Below, piece after piece: positions 33,576 to 42,417 of a DNA stretch of 64,000 nt. The DNA is from Cyclobacterium plantarum (GTDB lineage: Bacteria; Bacteroidota; Bacteroidia; Cytophagales; Cyclobacteriaceae), in assembly GCF_011290685.1 (NCBI RefSeq), contig NZ_JAANYN010000017.1, positions 1 through 64,000 of the forward strand, in the 5' to 3' direction. Both the position numbers and the translations under genes were made by a program. Within the stretch, counting starts at the first letter, position 1; the number at the start of each line of letters is the position of its first letter. The notes below the pieces were generated by a model. The model was not told the DNA's origin, did no database searches, and was given only the letters and a program-made list of their open reading frames with translations.

Positions 33576-35279
33576 TTGGATAACAAAAAAATTGTAAGTG
33601 TTTTAAAACAGACCATGCAGCTCATGGAGTTGCATGAAGAAAATGCTTTTAAAATAAGGGGCTACCAATCGGCCATCAACAGTATCGAGAGAGAAGGTAA
33701 ACCTTTAGCTGACCTTGACACGAACCAACTTCAGGAATTTCCCGGGATCGGAAAAAGCCTTGCAGAAACCATTGAGAGCATCCGGCAATCCGGCACCCAT
33801 CCTCAATTAGAAAAACTCCTGAAAGAAACTCCAGATGGCATCCTTGAAATAATGGAAATCAAGGGACTGGGCCCGAAAAAAATTAAAATACTTTGGAGAG
33901 AGCTGGAAATCACCTCCACCCATGAACTCATGGAAGCCTGCCAGTCAGGACAGGTGGCAAAAATCAAAGGTTTTGGCGAAAAAACGCAGGAAAGCATCAT
34001 TCAGGCATTGGAATATAAGGCTTCCAATAAGGGCAAATGGTTATATGCGGATATAGAGGCCATTGCTGAGGACCTGCAAAAATTAATGGAAAAGATTGCG
34101 GATAAGGTATGGGTTGCGGCAGTCGGCCCCTATGGAAGGATGTCAGAAATCGTGGATGGTATTTCATTCCTGATTGGAACGGATCAGATGGAATCTGCAT
34201 TAAAAAAAATCGCTGCCTTTGATGGATTGGTGGAGGAGCCCCTCTTGTCAAGCCCCTACAGGTGGCATGGCCATTGGAAGGAAGGAAACATACCTGTGAC
34301 CATTTTTTTGACCGAAAAGGCAAACTTCCTGCGGCAAAAATTGCTTAAGACTTCCAGTCCGGACCATTTGCTGACTCCTTTGGAGGATGGTCATTCCCTT
34401 GGGCAACATTTTTACCAGTCAAGCTATACTACCGAGGAGGATGCCTATGAAAAGGCGGGTTTTTCGTATATCCCCCCTTCCTTGCGGGAAGGAAATGGGG
34501 AGCTTGATTGGATAAAGTCTCATTCTATTGGTGAATTATTGACCGAAAATGACCTTACAGGCCCCCTTCATAATCATTCTACCTACAGTGATGGCAGGCA
34601 TAGCTTGAAGGAAATGGCTGAATACTGCAAGGAAGCGGGTTATGGGTATCTGGGAATTGCAGACCACAGCAAATCTGCATTCTATGCAAACGGTCTGGAT
34701 GAGGATAGAATTTTACAGCAACATAAGGAGATTGATGCCATAAATGAATCCCTTGCCCCCTTTCGCATTTTCAAGGGTATAGAAAGCGATATTCTTATCG
34801 ATGGGAACCTGGATTATTCTCCTGAGGTACTGGCTTCCTTCGACTATATTGTAGCTTCCATCCACTCGGGCCTGAATATGGATATAAAAAAAGCCACTGC
34901 CAGACTGGTAAAGGCCATTCAAAACCCATATACGACCATCCTGGGACACCCCACCGGGAGGCTATTGCTGCGCCGGGAAGGTTATCCCATTGATCATCGG
35001 GCTGTGATTGATGCCTGTGCCGAACACGAAGTAGTGATTGAAATCAATGCCAACCCCTGGCGACTGGACCTGGACTGGCGTTGGGTGAGGTATGCCATGG
35101 AAAAGGGTGTAATGCTGTCTATAAACCCAGATGCACATGAGAAAAAAGGGGTTGCCGATATGAAATATGGGGTGATCACAGGAAGAAAAGGAGGCCTTAC
35201 AAAAACCATGACACTGAACACAAAAACCACGGAGGAACTATCTCAATATTTTGAAAACCGAAAAAGAAAAATCCAATGA
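33576..35279 (+). CDS. PolX-like protein with degenerate polymerase site and intact PHP domain
   Basis: A 567-residue homologue of bacterial PolX. It starts at TTG 33576, because the next ATG would remove the conserved N terminus. It has the family's HhH region (EFPGIGKSLAETIE, GLGPKKI), a polymerase-like middle part, and a C-terminal PHP exonuclease domain. The PHP metal site is complete: His332/His334 (LHNHSTYSDG), ADHS, KGIESDI, SIHS, GHPTGR and Asp519/His521. The polymerase site is not: GISF (195-198) replaces the DxD pair and Thr242 replaces the third Asp. The nuclease is probably active and the polymerase probably not. Confidence 0.88.
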   Translation: MDNKKIVSVLKQTMQLMELHEENAFKIRGYQSAINSIEREGKPLADLDTNQLQEFPGIGKSLAETIESIRQSGTHPQLEKLLKETPDGILEIMEIKGLGPKKIKILWRELEITSTHELMEACQSGQVAKIKGFGEKTQESIIQALEYKASNKGKWLYADIEAIAEDLQKLMEKIADKVWVAAVGPYGRMSEIVDGISFLIGTDQMESALKKIAAFDGLVEEPLLSSPYRWHGHWKEGNIPVTIFLTEKANFLRQKLLKTSSPDHLLTPLEDGHSLGQHFYQSSYTTEEDAYEKAGFSYIPPSLREGNGELDWIKSHSIGELLTENDLTGPLHNHSTYSDGRHSLKEMAEYCKEAGYGYLGIADHSKSAFYANGLDEDRILQQHKEIDAINESLAPFRIFKGIESDILIDGNLDYSPEVLASFDYIVASIHSGLNMDIKKATARLVKAIQNPYTTILGHPTGRLLLRREGYPIDHRAVIDACAEHEVVIEINANPWRLDLDWRWVRYAMEKGVMLSINPDAHEKKGVADMKYGVITGRKGGLTKTMTLNTKTTEELSQYFENRKRKIQ

Positions 35280-35563
35280 ACTGGAAAGAAATGAACGTAG
35301 ATAGCCTGCTTCAAAAATCCTTTCTTTTTGGGTTAGCCGGTATAGTCTGTTGCATGATCCCGTTGGTTGTAATTGCCATGCAATGGAATGTAATCGCTTA
35401 TAACAACCTTTTTACTGGCCTTGGTCTGGCTTTACAATTGTTTGGACTAAGTTTATCTGTACTTGTATTAAGGAGACGGAACATAGGTGAAATACAAAAA
35501 GAAAAGGCTAAAAAAATGGTTTTGGTCCTTGCAGTGGCCTTGTTGTTCTTTATTTTGGTGTGA
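35276..35563 (+). CDS. Small two-to-three-helix membrane protein
   Basis: A 95-residue membrane protein with hydrophobic segments near residues 15-32, 38-60 and 78-94. No motif is recognised. It overlaps the PolX-like gene by 4 nt (ATGA) and the next gene by 1 nt (TGATG), so the three genes probably form a coupled unit. Confidence 0.7.
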   Translation: MNWKEMNVDSLLQKSFLFGLAGIVCCMIPLVVIAMQWNVIAYNNLFTGLGLALQLFGLSLSVLVLRRRNIGEIQKEKAKKMVLVLAVALLFFILV

Positions 35564-36225
35564 TGACAAAAAATTTCACCATGCCCATCTTTTTGATCTG
35601 TTGTTGTTTGGTCCTTGGCTGTGAGGAAAATTCCGTGGATATTGAATGGAAAGAAGGAGATATCTTATTCCAAAATGGGGATTGCGGAGATTTTTGTACT
35701 GCCATCAGAAAAGTCACCACTGCCTATGAGGGCCGGCATTTTTCTCACAATGGGCTACTTTTAAAAGAAAAAGGTCAATGGATGGTAATCGAGGCCATCC
35801 GGGAGGGAGTAAGCCTCACTCCCCTGGACACCTTTTTATTCCGTCACACAACACCATCAGGAAATCCAAGCGTGCACGTGGGCAGGTTAAAAAGCCCCAA
35901 CAGAAAATTAATCCCTCTAGCCCTAAAGCATGCCAAATCATTGATAGGCAAACCTTATGACATGGCCTTTGACATGGAAAATGATGCGTATTATTGTTCG
36001 GAACTGATTCATTTGGCCTTTAAAAAAGCCAATAGGGGAAAAGGGATATTCCAAACCCCGCCCATGACCTTTAATGATCCAGAAACAGGTCAGGTATTTC
36101 CTGTTTGGAAAAAGCATTTTGAAGGTTTATCCCGGCCTGTTCCCGAGGGGGAGCCCGGACTTAATCCTGGTGGCATGACCCGGGATTCAGCGATCGAAAT
36201 GATATTTAATTTAGAATCCCCGTAA
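35563..36225 (+). CDS. YiiX/YebB-like NlpC/P60 family lipoprotein
   Basis: From the ATG at 35563 the product is 220 residues with a lipoprotein signal ending LVLGC. The mature domain follows the permuted papain-like YiiX pattern: WKEGDILFQ near the start, HFSHNGLLL with the catalytic His, and YYCSELIHLAF with the catalytic Cys. These enzymes are predicted cell-wall or lipid amidases or acyltransferases; the substrate here is unknown. An anchored periplasmic or outer-membrane location is expected. Confidence 0.85.
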   Translation: MTKNFTMPIFLICCCLVLGCEENSVDIEWKEGDILFQNGDCGDFCTAIRKVTTAYEGRHFSHNGLLLKEKGQWMVIEAIREGVSLTPLDTFLFRHTTPSGNPSVHVGRLKSPNRKLIPLALKHAKSLIGKPYDMAFDMENDAYYCSELIHLAFKKANRGKGIFQTPPMTFNDPETGQVFPVWKKHFEGLSRPVPEGEPGLNPGGMTRDSAIEMIFNLESP

Positions 36226-36309
36226 GTAAGATTTTTCGAAAATGTTGGAGTAAATCCCTTAAAACCTTAACTTGATCTTAAGAGCAAACAAATTTCAATC
36301 TAGCCCAAT

Positions 36310-37254
36310 ATGAACCGAAGATCCTCATTTAAAAAAATATTGTCTGTAGCAGCAGCAGGGTTTGTAAGCCCAGAGATCCTTGCTTCCAACCAGTTTTCAT
36401 TATTAAATAAAAAAGCTGACACTTCAGGCCCGCTTTATCTTTTTACAAAAGTCCTTCAATGGCTGCCGCTTGGCGAAATCCCGGATACTGTAAAATCCTT
36501 GGGTTTTGATGGGATTGACCTGCCGGTGCGAAAAAATGGTTTTTTCGATAAAGATGAAATCAAGAGCAAGTTACCTGGTATAGTCAGTGCCAGTGAAAAC
36601 CTTAAACTCAGCAGGCCAGTCCTTACCACAGACATGAATGTCTACCAAATGAATGAAATGGATGAGTTTTTGAGGATGCTGGCAGGGGAAGGGATCCGGG
36701 ATTATAGAATGGGATACCTTTCCTTCACTTCAAAAGACATCCTCGAAGAACTGAAGACCTTGAATGTTTCCATGCGAAAATTGGCTGATTTACATGAAAA
36801 ACATGGCGTTAATGGTCATTACCAAAACCATGCCGGCAAAAGAGTGGGGGGTTCTGTGTGGGAAATCCACCACCTGTTGGATGGTATTCAGCCCGAGCAT
36901 ATTGGTATTCAATTTGACTTGCGACACGCTACCGTTGAAGGATATCAGTCTCATGAAAACGCCTACCGGCTGATTGCTGATAAAATCCGAAGTTTCGATC
37001 TGAAAGATTTTGTCTGGGGAAATCCGGAAGGAAAAGGGGATAAGCCTGTAAATGTACCCATGGGTGAAGGGCATGTCAATTTTAACTTACTTAAAGACCA
37101 TCCGGGTTTCAAGGGAAAGCTTCCCAAAATCCTTCATGTAGAATACGACCTGGGAGGTGCAGAACATGGTAACAGCAAGCCCAGCGCATCAAAATCAACC
37201 ATTCTATCTGCCATTAAGAAAGATGTTAACGTATGCCTTTCCCTGATGTCCTGA
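36310..37254 (+). CDS. Exported sugar phosphate isomerase/epimerase-like (xylose isomerase-like TIM barrel)
   Basis: A 314-residue AP-endonuclease/xylose-isomerase-like TIM barrel. The N terminus MNRRSSFKKILSVAAAGFVSPEILAS has twin arginines and a hydrophobic stretch, suggesting Tat-type export, as is common for this family in Bacteroidota. Candidate metal ligands lie in NHAGKRVGGSVWEIHHLL, IQFDLRHATVEG, SFDLKDFVW and LHVEYDLGG. The substrate (a keto-sugar, inositol derivative or similar) cannot be told. It is monocistronic and convergent with the DUF4202 gene, 8 nt apart. Confidence 0.82.
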   Translation: MNRRSSFKKILSVAAAGFVSPEILASNQFSLLNKKADTSGPLYLFTKVLQWLPLGEIPDTVKSLGFDGIDLPVRKNGFFDKDEIKSKLPGIVSASENLKLSRPVLTTDMNVYQMNEMDEFLRMLAGEGIRDYRMGYLSFTSKDILEELKTLNVSMRKLADLHEKHGVNGHYQNHAGKRVGGSVWEIHHLLDGIQPEHIGIQFDLRHATVEGYQSHENAYRLIADKIRSFDLKDFVWGNPEGKGDKPVNVPMGEGHVNFNLLKDHPGFKGKLPKILHVEYDLGGAEHGNSKPSASKSTILSAIKKDVNVCLSLMS

Positions 37255-37262
37255 GATGCAAT

Positions 37263-37862
37263 TTAGCTTAGTGCTTTGTTCAGTAATTCTTTTGCTTCCG
37301 GAGAATGCGGCATGGATAAAGCCTTTTCTTTCCCTTTAACGGACATTTTGTTCCAGGTTTTTTGGAGTATTCCCACAAGCTTTGGTTCCTCATGCTCATG
37401 TTTATGGATAAACTCCTTAAAATAATACTTCAAAAAAACCAGGCAAATCACATCCTCCAAGGCCTGTGTTCCGGGGTCGGTTTTTAATCTTCTTTTGTTT
37501 AACAAGTCATCTACTTTTTTTATATCCTCTTCAGTATAACCATTTTGCTCCATGATTTTCCCGGCCATTTCTCCATGGAACTGCTTGAGCTTGGTTCTCC
37601 AGAGCAGGTATCCTTTTCTGTCCATGGGGTAATCCTCCCTGGGAATAGCCCATCGCTTGATATGCTGGCATCTGGCAGCCAGGCGAAGTAGTTCATCCGA
37701 ATCCGGGTAGGTTTCCATCAGCATTTCAGACATCCGGATACCATATATCAATTCTTTGGGAAAAGATTGCCCATTTACCAATTCCTGATGGGGGTCCTCT
37801 CTATTAATGGCATCAAAGTCTTCAAGGGTTTTTTTAAACCTGGCTTCCGTGCTTTTACTCAT
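37263..37862 (-). CDS. DUF4202 domain-containing protein
   Basis: From the ATG at 37862 (a TTG at 37880 is less likely) the product is 199 residues. It is an all-helical, HD-domain-like protein with the DUF4202 segments CQHIKRWAIPREDYPMDR and LKTDPGTQALEDVICLVFL. The invariant His and Asp residues suggest a metal-dependent phosphohydrolase fold, but the function is not known. It stands alone. Confidence 0.83.
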   Translation of the reverse strand: MSKSTEARFKKTLEDFDAINREDPHQELVNGQSFPKELIYGIRMSEMLMETYPDSDELLRLAARCQHIKRWAIPREDYPMDRKGYLLWRTKLKQFHGEMAGKIMEQNGYTEEDIKKVDDLLNKRRLKTDPGTQALEDVICLVFLKYYFKEFIHKHEHEEPKLVGILQKTWNKMSVKGKEKALSMPHSPEAKELLNKALS

Positions 37863-38083
37863 AGTTTTTATTGTTTTCAAAATAAATGTAGCAAAATAAA
37901 GTGAAATAGTACACCCCGTCTCTTTGACGCACGTTATCTAACGCTCGACGGCACTAGGTCACTCAAGCCATTTTTCAAACTCAAAACCCAGTCCCAGGGT
38001 CCTATATGGTGCTTTCCTCCCCCCAACCTACATTGAAGAGCAGGTTAAATCAGACTTTCCCGTGCATCTTTAAGAAATTTGTT

Positions 38084-38091
38084 TAATTTTG
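38084..38091 (+). promoter_or_regulatory. Possible -7 element of carB
   Basis: TAATTTTG matches TAnnTTTG 42 nt upstream of the carB ATG. No TTG stands at the right -33 distance, so the call is tentative. Confidence 0.35.
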
Positions 38092-38133
38092 CACCAATTT
38101 AGCCAAATGTAAACCACTTGAAAAAACCTCAGC

Positions 38134-40953
38134 ATGCCAAAAGACAGTAGCATCAAACATGTTCTTATCATCGGAAGCGGCCCAATAATCATCGGACAGG
38201 CCTGTGAATTTGACTATGCAGGATCACAAGCTGCCAGATCCCTAAGGGAGGAAGGCATAATAGTAACCCTGATCAATTCAAATCCTGCCACCATCATGAC
38301 CGATCCGGTAACAGCAGACAATGTTTATCTGTTGCCACTTGAAAAAAAATCCATTGTACAAATTTTAAAGGAGCATCCGGACATAGACTGTGTGCTACCT
38401 ACTATGGGAGGTCAGACCGCTCTAAACCTGGCCATTGATTGTGACAAAGCAGGTATTTGGGAAAGATTCAACACCAGAATGATTGGTGTGGACATAGATG
38501 CCATTGACACTGCAGAAAACCGGGAAAAATTTAAAGCCCTATTGGGTAAACTCGATATCAATGTCTGTATTGGGAGAACGGCTACTTCATTTTTGCAAGG
38601 TAAAGAGATCGCACAGGAAATTGGGTTTCCGCTCGTAATTCGACCTTCCTATACTTTGGGAGGAACCGGCGGAGGTTTTGTAGACGGTCCGGATAGTTTC
38701 GAGGAGGCGCTGAGTGCAGGATTAAAGGCCTCCCCCACCCATGAGGTACTTGTAGAACAAAGCATTTTGGGCTGGAAGGAATATGAGCTTGAGGTTTTGC
38801 GTGACAATATTGGCAATATGGTCGTCATCTGTTCCATTGAGAACTTTGACCCAATGGGGGTACATACAGGAGACTCCATTACAGTTGCCCCTGCAATGAC
38901 GCTTCCCGATACGGTTTATCAGAAAATGAGAAACATGGCCATCCGCATGATGAATGGCATAGGGAATTTTGCTGGTGGATGTAATGTGCAATTTGCGGTA
39001 AGCCCCGATAATCAAACCATTATTGGAGTAGAGATCAACCCAAGGGTATCCCGATCTTCTGCTTTGGCTTCTAAGGCAACAGGATACCCGATTGCTAAGG
39101 TTGCAGCCAAGCTAGCTGTAGGTTATAACCTGGACGAGCTGAAAAATAGTATCACAGGCAACACCTCTGCCTATTTTGAGCCTGCCATAGATTATGTAAT
39201 CGTCAAAATCCCAAGATGGAATTTTGATAAATTTAAAGGTTCTAACCGGAAGCTCGGACTTTCCATGAAAGCTGTTGGAGAAGTCATGGGAATTGGTAGG
39301 AATTTTCAGGAAGCCCTGCAAAAGGCCTGTCAATCTCTTGAAATTAAGAGGAATGGACTTGGAGCAGATGGCAAAGAGCTCAAAAATCAGGATGAAATAT
39401 TGTACAGTCTGGCCAACCCCAGTTGGAACAGGTTGTTTCATATTTACGATGCCTTCAAATTGGGGATTTCATTCCGGACCATACAAGACCTGACCAAAAT
39501 TGATAAATGGTTCCTCAAGCAAATTGAAGAATTGGTCCATTTGGACATTACCCTGGCAAAAGAAACACTTCAAAGCATCAGTTTTGATCTGATGAAAAAG
39601 GCCAAACACAAGGGCTATGCCGATCGGCAAATTGCCCATCTGTTGGGATGCCTTGAAAGCGAGGTGTTTTACAAGAGAAGAGATGAAATGGGAATTAAAA
39701 GGGTATTCAAATTAGTGGATACCTGTGCCGCCGAATTTGAGGCCAAAACCCCCTACTTCTATTCCAGCTTTGGAGATGAAAATGAATCTCCGGTTTCTGA
39801 CAGGAAAAAAGTAGTGGTTTTAGGCTCTGGTCCAAACCGTGTAGGTCAGGGTATTGAATTTGATTATTCCTGTGTACATGGAGTATTGGCTGCGAAGGAA
39901 TGTGGATATGAGACAATCATGATCAATTGTAATCCCGAGACGGTTTCTACAGATTTTGACGTTGCGGATAAACTTTATTTTGAACCCGTCTTTTGGGAGC
40001 ACATTTATGAAATAATCTTACACGAAAATCCCATCGGGGTAATTGTGCAGTTGGGGGGACAAACGGCACTTAAACTGGCCGAAAAACTGGATAAGTACAA
40101 TATACCTATTTTGGGAACCAGCTTCAAGGCGCTGGACCTGGCTGAAGACAGGGGTAGATTTTCCAACTTACTCAAAGAAAATGATATCCCCTATCCCGAA
40201 TTTGGCACCATACACAGTACAGATGAGGCACTGGAGCTCTGTAAGACCATAGGCTTTCCCCTTCTCGTCAGACCTTCCTATGTACTTGGCGGGCAGGGAA
40301 TGAAAATCGTAATCAACGAGAAGGAACTGGAACAACATGTGGTAGATGTACTTCGGGACATTCCCAACAACGAAATTCTACTGGATCACTTTCTGGAAGG
40401 AGCCATAGAAGCTGAAGCGGATGCCATCTGTGATGGAGAACATGTTTATATCATCGGGATCATGCAACACATAGAGCCCGCAGGCATCCATTCAGGAGAT
40501 TCCTATGCAGTACTACCTCCTTACAATCTGGGGGACCTTGTCATCCGCCAAATAGAGACATACACTGAAAAAATCGCCCTTGCACTGCAAACCAAGGGAC
40601 TGATCAACATACAGTTTGCCATCAAAAACGATAAGGTCTATATCATCGAAGCCAACCCAAGAGCTTCCAGAACTGTGCCTTTTATCTGTAAAGCCTATCA
40701 GGAGCCCTATGTCAATTTTGCCACCAAAGTGATGCTTGGAGAAAAGAAAGTAACAGACTTCAATTTTGCGCCAGTCAAAAAAGGTTATGCCATTAAAGAA
40801 CCTGTATTTTCTTTTCACAAATTTCCCAATGTCAATAAAGAATTGGGACCTGAAATGAAATCTACAGGAGAAGCTATTTACTTCATTGATGACTTAATGG
40901 ACGATTATTTTCTTAAAATCTTTGCTGAAAGAAATCTTTACCTTAGTAGGTAA
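38134..40953 (+). CDS. carB: Carbamoyl-phosphate synthase large subunit lacking the C-terminal allosteric domain
   Basis: CarB uses two ATP, bicarbonate and ammonia from CarA to make carbamoyl phosphate for pyrimidines and arginine. Two ATP-grasp halves are visible: LIIGSGPIIIGQACEFDYAGSQA at the N terminus, with RPSYTLGGTGGG; then LGSGPNRVGQGIEFDYSC near residue 565, with RPSYVLGGQGM. The 939-residue chain stops just after the EMKSTGEA segment, where the ~130-residue MGS-like allosteric domain of the 1073-residue E. coli enzyme begins. The ending is clean, so this is not a frameshift. carA is not in the window. Confidence 0.94.
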   Translation: MPKDSSIKHVLIIGSGPIIIGQACEFDYAGSQAARSLREEGIIVTLINSNPATIMTDPVTADNVYLLPLEKKSIVQILKEHPDIDCVLPTMGGQTALNLAIDCDKAGIWERFNTRMIGVDIDAIDTAENREKFKALLGKLDINVCIGRTATSFLQGKEIAQEIGFPLVIRPSYTLGGTGGGFVDGPDSFEEALSAGLKASPTHEVLVEQSILGWKEYELEVLRDNIGNMVVICSIENFDPMGVHTGDSITVAPAMTLPDTVYQKMRNMAIRMMNGIGNFAGGCNVQFAVSPDNQTIIGVEINPRVSRSSALASKATGYPIAKVAAKLAVGYNLDELKNSITGNTSAYFEPAIDYVIVKIPRWNFDKFKGSNRKLGLSMKAVGEVMGIGRNFQEALQKACQSLEIKRNGLGADGKELKNQDEILYSLANPSWNRLFHIYDAFKLGISFRTIQDLTKIDKWFLKQIEELVHLDITLAKETLQSISFDLMKKAKHKGYADRQIAHLLGCLESEVFYKRRDEMGIKRVFKLVDTCAAEFEAKTPYFYSSFGDENESPVSDRKKVVVLGSGPNRVGQGIEFDYSCVHGVLAAKECGYETIMINCNPETVSTDFDVADKLYFEPVFWEHIYEIILHENPIGVIVQLGGQTALKLAEKLDKYNIPILGTSFKALDLAEDRGRFSNLLKENDIPYPEFGTIHSTDEALELCKTIGFPLLVRPSYVLGGQGMKIVINEKELEQHVVDVLRDIPNNEILLDHFLEGAIEAEADAICDGEHVYIIGIMQHIEPAGIHSGDSYAVLPPYNLGDLVIRQIETYTEKIALALQTKGLINIQFAIKNDKVYIIEANPRASRTVPFICKAYQEPYVNFATKVMLGEKKVTDFNFAPVKKGYAIKEPVFSFHKFPNVNKELGPEMKSTGEAIYFIDDLMDDYFLKIFAERNLYLSR

Positions 40954-40973
40954 ACCTGGATTTATTCCCAATT

Positions 40974-41008
40974 CCCGGCCCTTTTAAACAGGGCCGGGCT
41001 ATTTTTTA
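40974..41008 (+). terminator. carB terminator
   Basis: A 9-bp GC-rich stem (CCCGGCCCT with AGGGCCGGG), a 7-nt loop and a run of six T lie 21 nt past the carB stop. Confidence 0.88.
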
Positions 41009-41149
41009 CCTTTTTGTTTTGCAGGTTACAGATTGGTTTTTATATAATTTTTCCCTTAATATTGAATGGAAAAAAGGAATTATCCGTTAAAAAAATAGGT
41101 TAATGTTTAACTATTGGTCGGATTTCGTGCATTTTCAAAATTGGTCATC

Positions 41150-41404
41150 ATGATTTTAAAAATAATAATCTTCTTTATTGCTTTGGGGTGGATCTTTTCA
41201 AGTTTGCTGCGGTACTTTTTGAATAGCAAACTGAAGAAGTTTGCCGATCAGGTTCAGGAAGCCCAAAGGGAAGAGGCCAGAAAAAAAAATAAACCCAAAG
41301 GTGGAAATGTAAATGTTGATTTTGTACCTGGAAAAGGCAAAAAAGGCACTTCCGGAAATATTTCTGGAGGAGATTATATTGACTATGAAGAAGTTAAGGA
41401 CTAA
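41150..41404 (+). CDS. DUF4834 family small membrane protein
   Basis: The ATG at 41150 gives 84 residues: one N-terminal membrane helix (IIIFFIALGWIFSSLLRYFL), a charged middle part, and the family's C-terminal GGDYIDYEEVKD motif. An in-frame TTG at 41114 is not needed. The function is unknown. It lies 85 nt upstream of another small exported gene. Confidence 0.78.
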   Translation: MILKIIIFFIALGWIFSSLLRYFLNSKLKKFADQVQEAQREEARKKNKPKGGNVNVDFVPGKGKKGTSGNISGGDYIDYEEVKD

Positions 41405-41489
41405 CCGTCTCAAGAAATAAAAAAATATATTTATCCCTCCTGAATTTCCTTTCGGGGAATTTTTATACATTTAGGCCATATTCTGAGAA

Positions 41490-42029
41490 ATGAGGCCTTT
41501 TATTGCCATATCGCTGTTATTTTGTTTCATAGTCTATCATTTTGGGTACCATGTATTTCACAAAGTATACCAATACAAGATAGAAAAGGATTGGTCTGAA
41601 AGGGTATATCAGGAAGACTTCTCCAATAAGAAGGTCATGAAAATCCCCATGAAACTCCCCTATTCCTTTGATGAGGAAGGTTTTCAGCTGACAAATATTC
41701 CCTTTACCAAAGACGGTAAAGCCTATAGGGCCATACAAAAACGTTTTAAAGATGACACCTTTGAGTTGGTCTACGTTCCCGATATGGCCAAAATCAAATT
41801 GGAAATCAATACCAAGCAATGGATCCTTACAATCATACCTGAAAACGGTTCGGACTCCCAAAATGACCAGGTCATTTCACAAACTTCCTTAAAAGATTAC
41901 ATTAAACCACTTTTTCAATTTGTCTTTTCAAAACCATCAGTCAACAGGATGAATTGGAATAGTTTTTTTACCTGTTTTTGGATGGAAACCCTGATACCCT
42001 TTCCAAGTCCACCTCCCAGATTTGTTTAA
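41490..42029 (+). CDS. Hypothetical membrane-anchored or exported protein
   Basis: The 179-residue product has an N-terminal hydrophobic segment (about residues 3-20) followed by a soluble alpha/beta region (KIPMKLPYSFDEEGFQL, TKQWILTIIPENG). The last ~25 residues (SFFTCFWMETLIPFPSPPPRFV) look unlike the rest, and the gene may end earlier through a frameshift near 41940 or simply have a divergent tail. No family is recognised. Confidence 0.55.
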   Translation: MRPFIAISLLFCFIVYHFGYHVFHKVYQYKIEKDWSERVYQEDFSNKKVMKIPMKLPYSFDEEGFQLTNIPFTKDGKAYRAIQKRFKDDTFELVYVPDMAKIKLEINTKQWILTIIPENGSDSQNDQVISQTSLKDYIKPLFQFVFSKPSVNRMNWNSFFTCFWMETLIPFPSPPPRFV

Positions 42030-42417
42030 AACACCAGGGAAACCTGTTCGAATTTATCCTTAAAAACAATTCGTGGTTTCCCTCCTCTTGTTTCCATAAA
42101 CAACAAAAAGCCAAAGGTCAACAATCCTGCAATAATCAGGAATGCAATTTTAGAACCACCCCAATTCTCGTGGTGGAAAGCATTGCATCATTCCACCTGA
42201 AACAATTTCAGACATGGAAACTGGTTCCTGAAAGGGTTTGATAATTTGCGGAAAAAATGAATTTTCTGCTTTTTGAGGAAATCTCTATACGAATTACACC
42301 TGTTAGATTAAGGAGAATTTCTTTTCAAATCAAGCTTGCAGTGGCCCCGTAGGTGATGGATAAAAAAAGAGGAAAGCCAAATAACCAATCAAAAACAATC
42401 AAGAAAATACCCGACCA
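42030..42417. other. 388-bp gap without a supported gene
   Basis: Short frames occur here (for example 41978-42241 plus), but their composition and lack of domain pattern make them unlikely genes. No promoter with both elements, hairpin terminator or repeat was seen. Confidence 0.5.

Noticed and set aside
33576-35279. Frameshift as the cause of the missing PolX catalytic residues
   Set aside because: The frame is continuous and flanking residues align well; single substitutions explain the change better.
37931-37943. Small palindrome CGTTATCTAACG upstream of carB
   Set aside because: Short, with no second copy and no recognisable regulator; could be chance.
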